The notes beneath the pieces were generated by a model, which did no database searches, was not told where the DNA came from, and was given only the letters and a program-made list of their open reading frames with translations. Shown here one piece after another: positions 63,273 to 64,000 of a stretch of 64,000 bases of DNA. Position 1 is the first letter of the stretch. Each line of letters begins with the position of its first letter. The DNA is from Tomitella gaofuii (GTDB taxonomy: Bacteria; Actinomycetota; Actinomycetes; Mycobacteriales; Mycobacteriaceae), in the NCBI RefSeq assembly GCF_014126825.1, contig NZ_CP059900.1:2804954-2868953 (forward strand), written 5' to 3'. The position numbers and the translations under genes are program-made.

Positions 63273-64000
63273 TCAGCGCGCCGGCTTGGGGCAGGACGGG
63301 TGGGAACCGGCGGCGACGAGGTCCGACACCATCACGCGCGGGTCCCCTGCCGTCACCAGCCCCTCGCCCACCAGCACCGCGTCCGCCCCGGCTCCGGCGT
63401 AGGCCATCAGGTCGGCCGGGCCGCGCACGCCGGATTCCGCGATCTTGACGACCTCCGGCGGCAGCCCGGGCGCGATCCGCGAGAAGTTGTCGCGGTCCAC
63501 CTCGAGCGTCTTCAGGTCACGGGCGTTGACGCCGATCACCGAGGCGCCCGCCTCGAGTGCGCGGTCCGCCTCCGCGGTGGTGTGCACCTCCACCAGGGCC
63601 GTCATCCCCAGCGACTCGGTGCGGTCGAGCAGCGCCGTGAGTGTGCTCTGGTCCAGCGCGGCGACGATGAGCAGGATGATGTCCGCGCCGTGCGCGCGGG
63701 CCTCGTGGATCTGGTAAGGGCCGACGATGAAGTCCTTGCGCAGCACCGGCACCGAGACCACCTTGCGCACGGCGTCGAGATCGGCGAGGGACCCGTGGAA
63801 ACGCCGCTCCTCGGTGAGGACGCTGATGGCATGCGCCCCGCCCTCGGCGTAGGCGGCGGCCAGCTCGGCGGGATCGCCGATGTCGGCCAGCGCGCCCCGT
63901 GACGGGCTGGCCCGCTTGACCTCGGCGATCACCGAGATACCGTCGCCGCGCAGCACCGCTGCCGCGTCGAGCGGCGCCGGTGCACGGCGGGCGAGTTCCT
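63273..64000 (-). CDS. trpC: Indole-3-glycerol phosphate synthase, 5' truncated
   Basis: Cyclises carboxyphenylaminodeoxyribulose phosphate to indole-3-glycerol phosphate. The frame is open to the window edge, so the first residues are missing; the visible part starts [16 protein letters not shown]. The family signature [13 protein letters not shown] with its catalytic Lys, the second Lys in [19 protein letters not shown] with its Glu, [13 protein letters not shown] and VKIAESGV are all present. It precedes trpB by 85 bases, as in mycobacteria. Confidence 0.95.
   Translation of the reverse strand, partial: ELARRAPAPLDAAAVLRGDGISVIAEVKRASPSRGALADIGDPAELAAAYAEGGAHAISVLTEERRFHGSLADLDAVRKVVSVPVLRKDFIVGPYQIHEARAHGADIILLIVAALDQSTLTALLDRTESLGMTALVEVHTTAEADRALEAGASVIGVNARDLKTLEVDRDNFSRIAPGLPPEVVKIAESGVRGPADLMAYAGAGADAVLVGEGLVTAGDPRVMVSDLVAAGSHPSCPKPAR

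Overview
The window is 64 kb of very GC-rich chromosomal DNA (roughly 70 percent G+C by eye). Gene content and order point to an actinobacterium of the order Mycobacteriales (Rhodococcus, Gordonia, Dietzia, Tsukamurella, Tomitella type). The neighbourhoods trpC-trpB-trpA-lgt-TM2-pyk-tesB, pdtaR-polA, rpsA-coaE-DUF402-uvrB, metallo-hydrolase-uvrA, infC-rpmI-rplT-tsnR-pheS-pheT and argC-J-B-D-F-R-G-H are those known from mycobacterial chromosomes. The genus cannot be fixed from the sequence alone. Almost all of it is ordinary core genome; the one clearly accessory patch is about 51.05-52.2 kb, just after a tRNA gene.

Layout. 1-2.1 kb: 3'-truncated fusion of a PHA-synthase-like hydrolase and an AMP-binding domain. 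2.2-11.2 kb: complete arginine pathway cluster (argCJBDFRGH, minus strand) with a promoter and two operator-like repeats at argC and a terminator after argH. 11.3-17.3 kb: translation genes pheT, pheS, tsnR-type methyltransferase, rplT, rpmI and infC (minus), infC starting on AUC. 17.7-21.4 kb: DUF1844 gene and a LolD/MacB-type ABC exporter (plus). 21.5-32 kb: uvrA and uvrB flank a metallo-hydrolase, a DoxX protein with a repetitive tail, a HelD-type RNA polymerase remodeller, a lipoprotein and a universal stress protein. 32-37.7 kb: an unknown 424-residue protein, DUF402, coaE with a short extra C-terminal domain, rpsA and a methyltransferase. 37.7-47.2 kb: polar amino acid ABC importer, patatin-like hydrolase, plsB plus a HAD/PlsC acyltransferase fusion, and a sodium:neurotransmitter-type symporter. 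47.3-51 kb: polA with a one-base frameshift before motif C, pdtaR, and a tRNA with a CAA anticodon. 51-52.2 kb: a decayed gene and two 27-residue hydrophobic peptide genes. 52.2-64 kb: arfB, GlsB-like membrane protein, methyltransferase, 3-ketosteroid-dehydrogenase-like flavoprotein, ctaA, tesB, pyk, TM2 protein, lgt, trpA, trpB and 5'-truncated trpC.

Regulation. A recurring signal is a TAnnnT or CATACT hexamer ending 6-8 bases before an ATG or GTG that has no Shine-Dalgarno sequence. It precedes argC, the ABC exporter, the metallo-hydrolase, uvrB, the rpsA-linked methyltransferase, the amino acid binding protein, polA, arfB, pyk and trpB, and suggests widespread leaderless transcription. Genes inside operons are tightly packed, with many 4-base ATGA or GTGA overlaps.

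The best candidate for something undescribed is the pair of tiny paralogous genes at 51,687-52,017. Each has a strong ribosome binding site, a TTGACA or TTGACT -35 element and its own long hairpin terminator, and both encode uncharged Leu/Gly-rich 27-residue peptides ending in the same ten residues.
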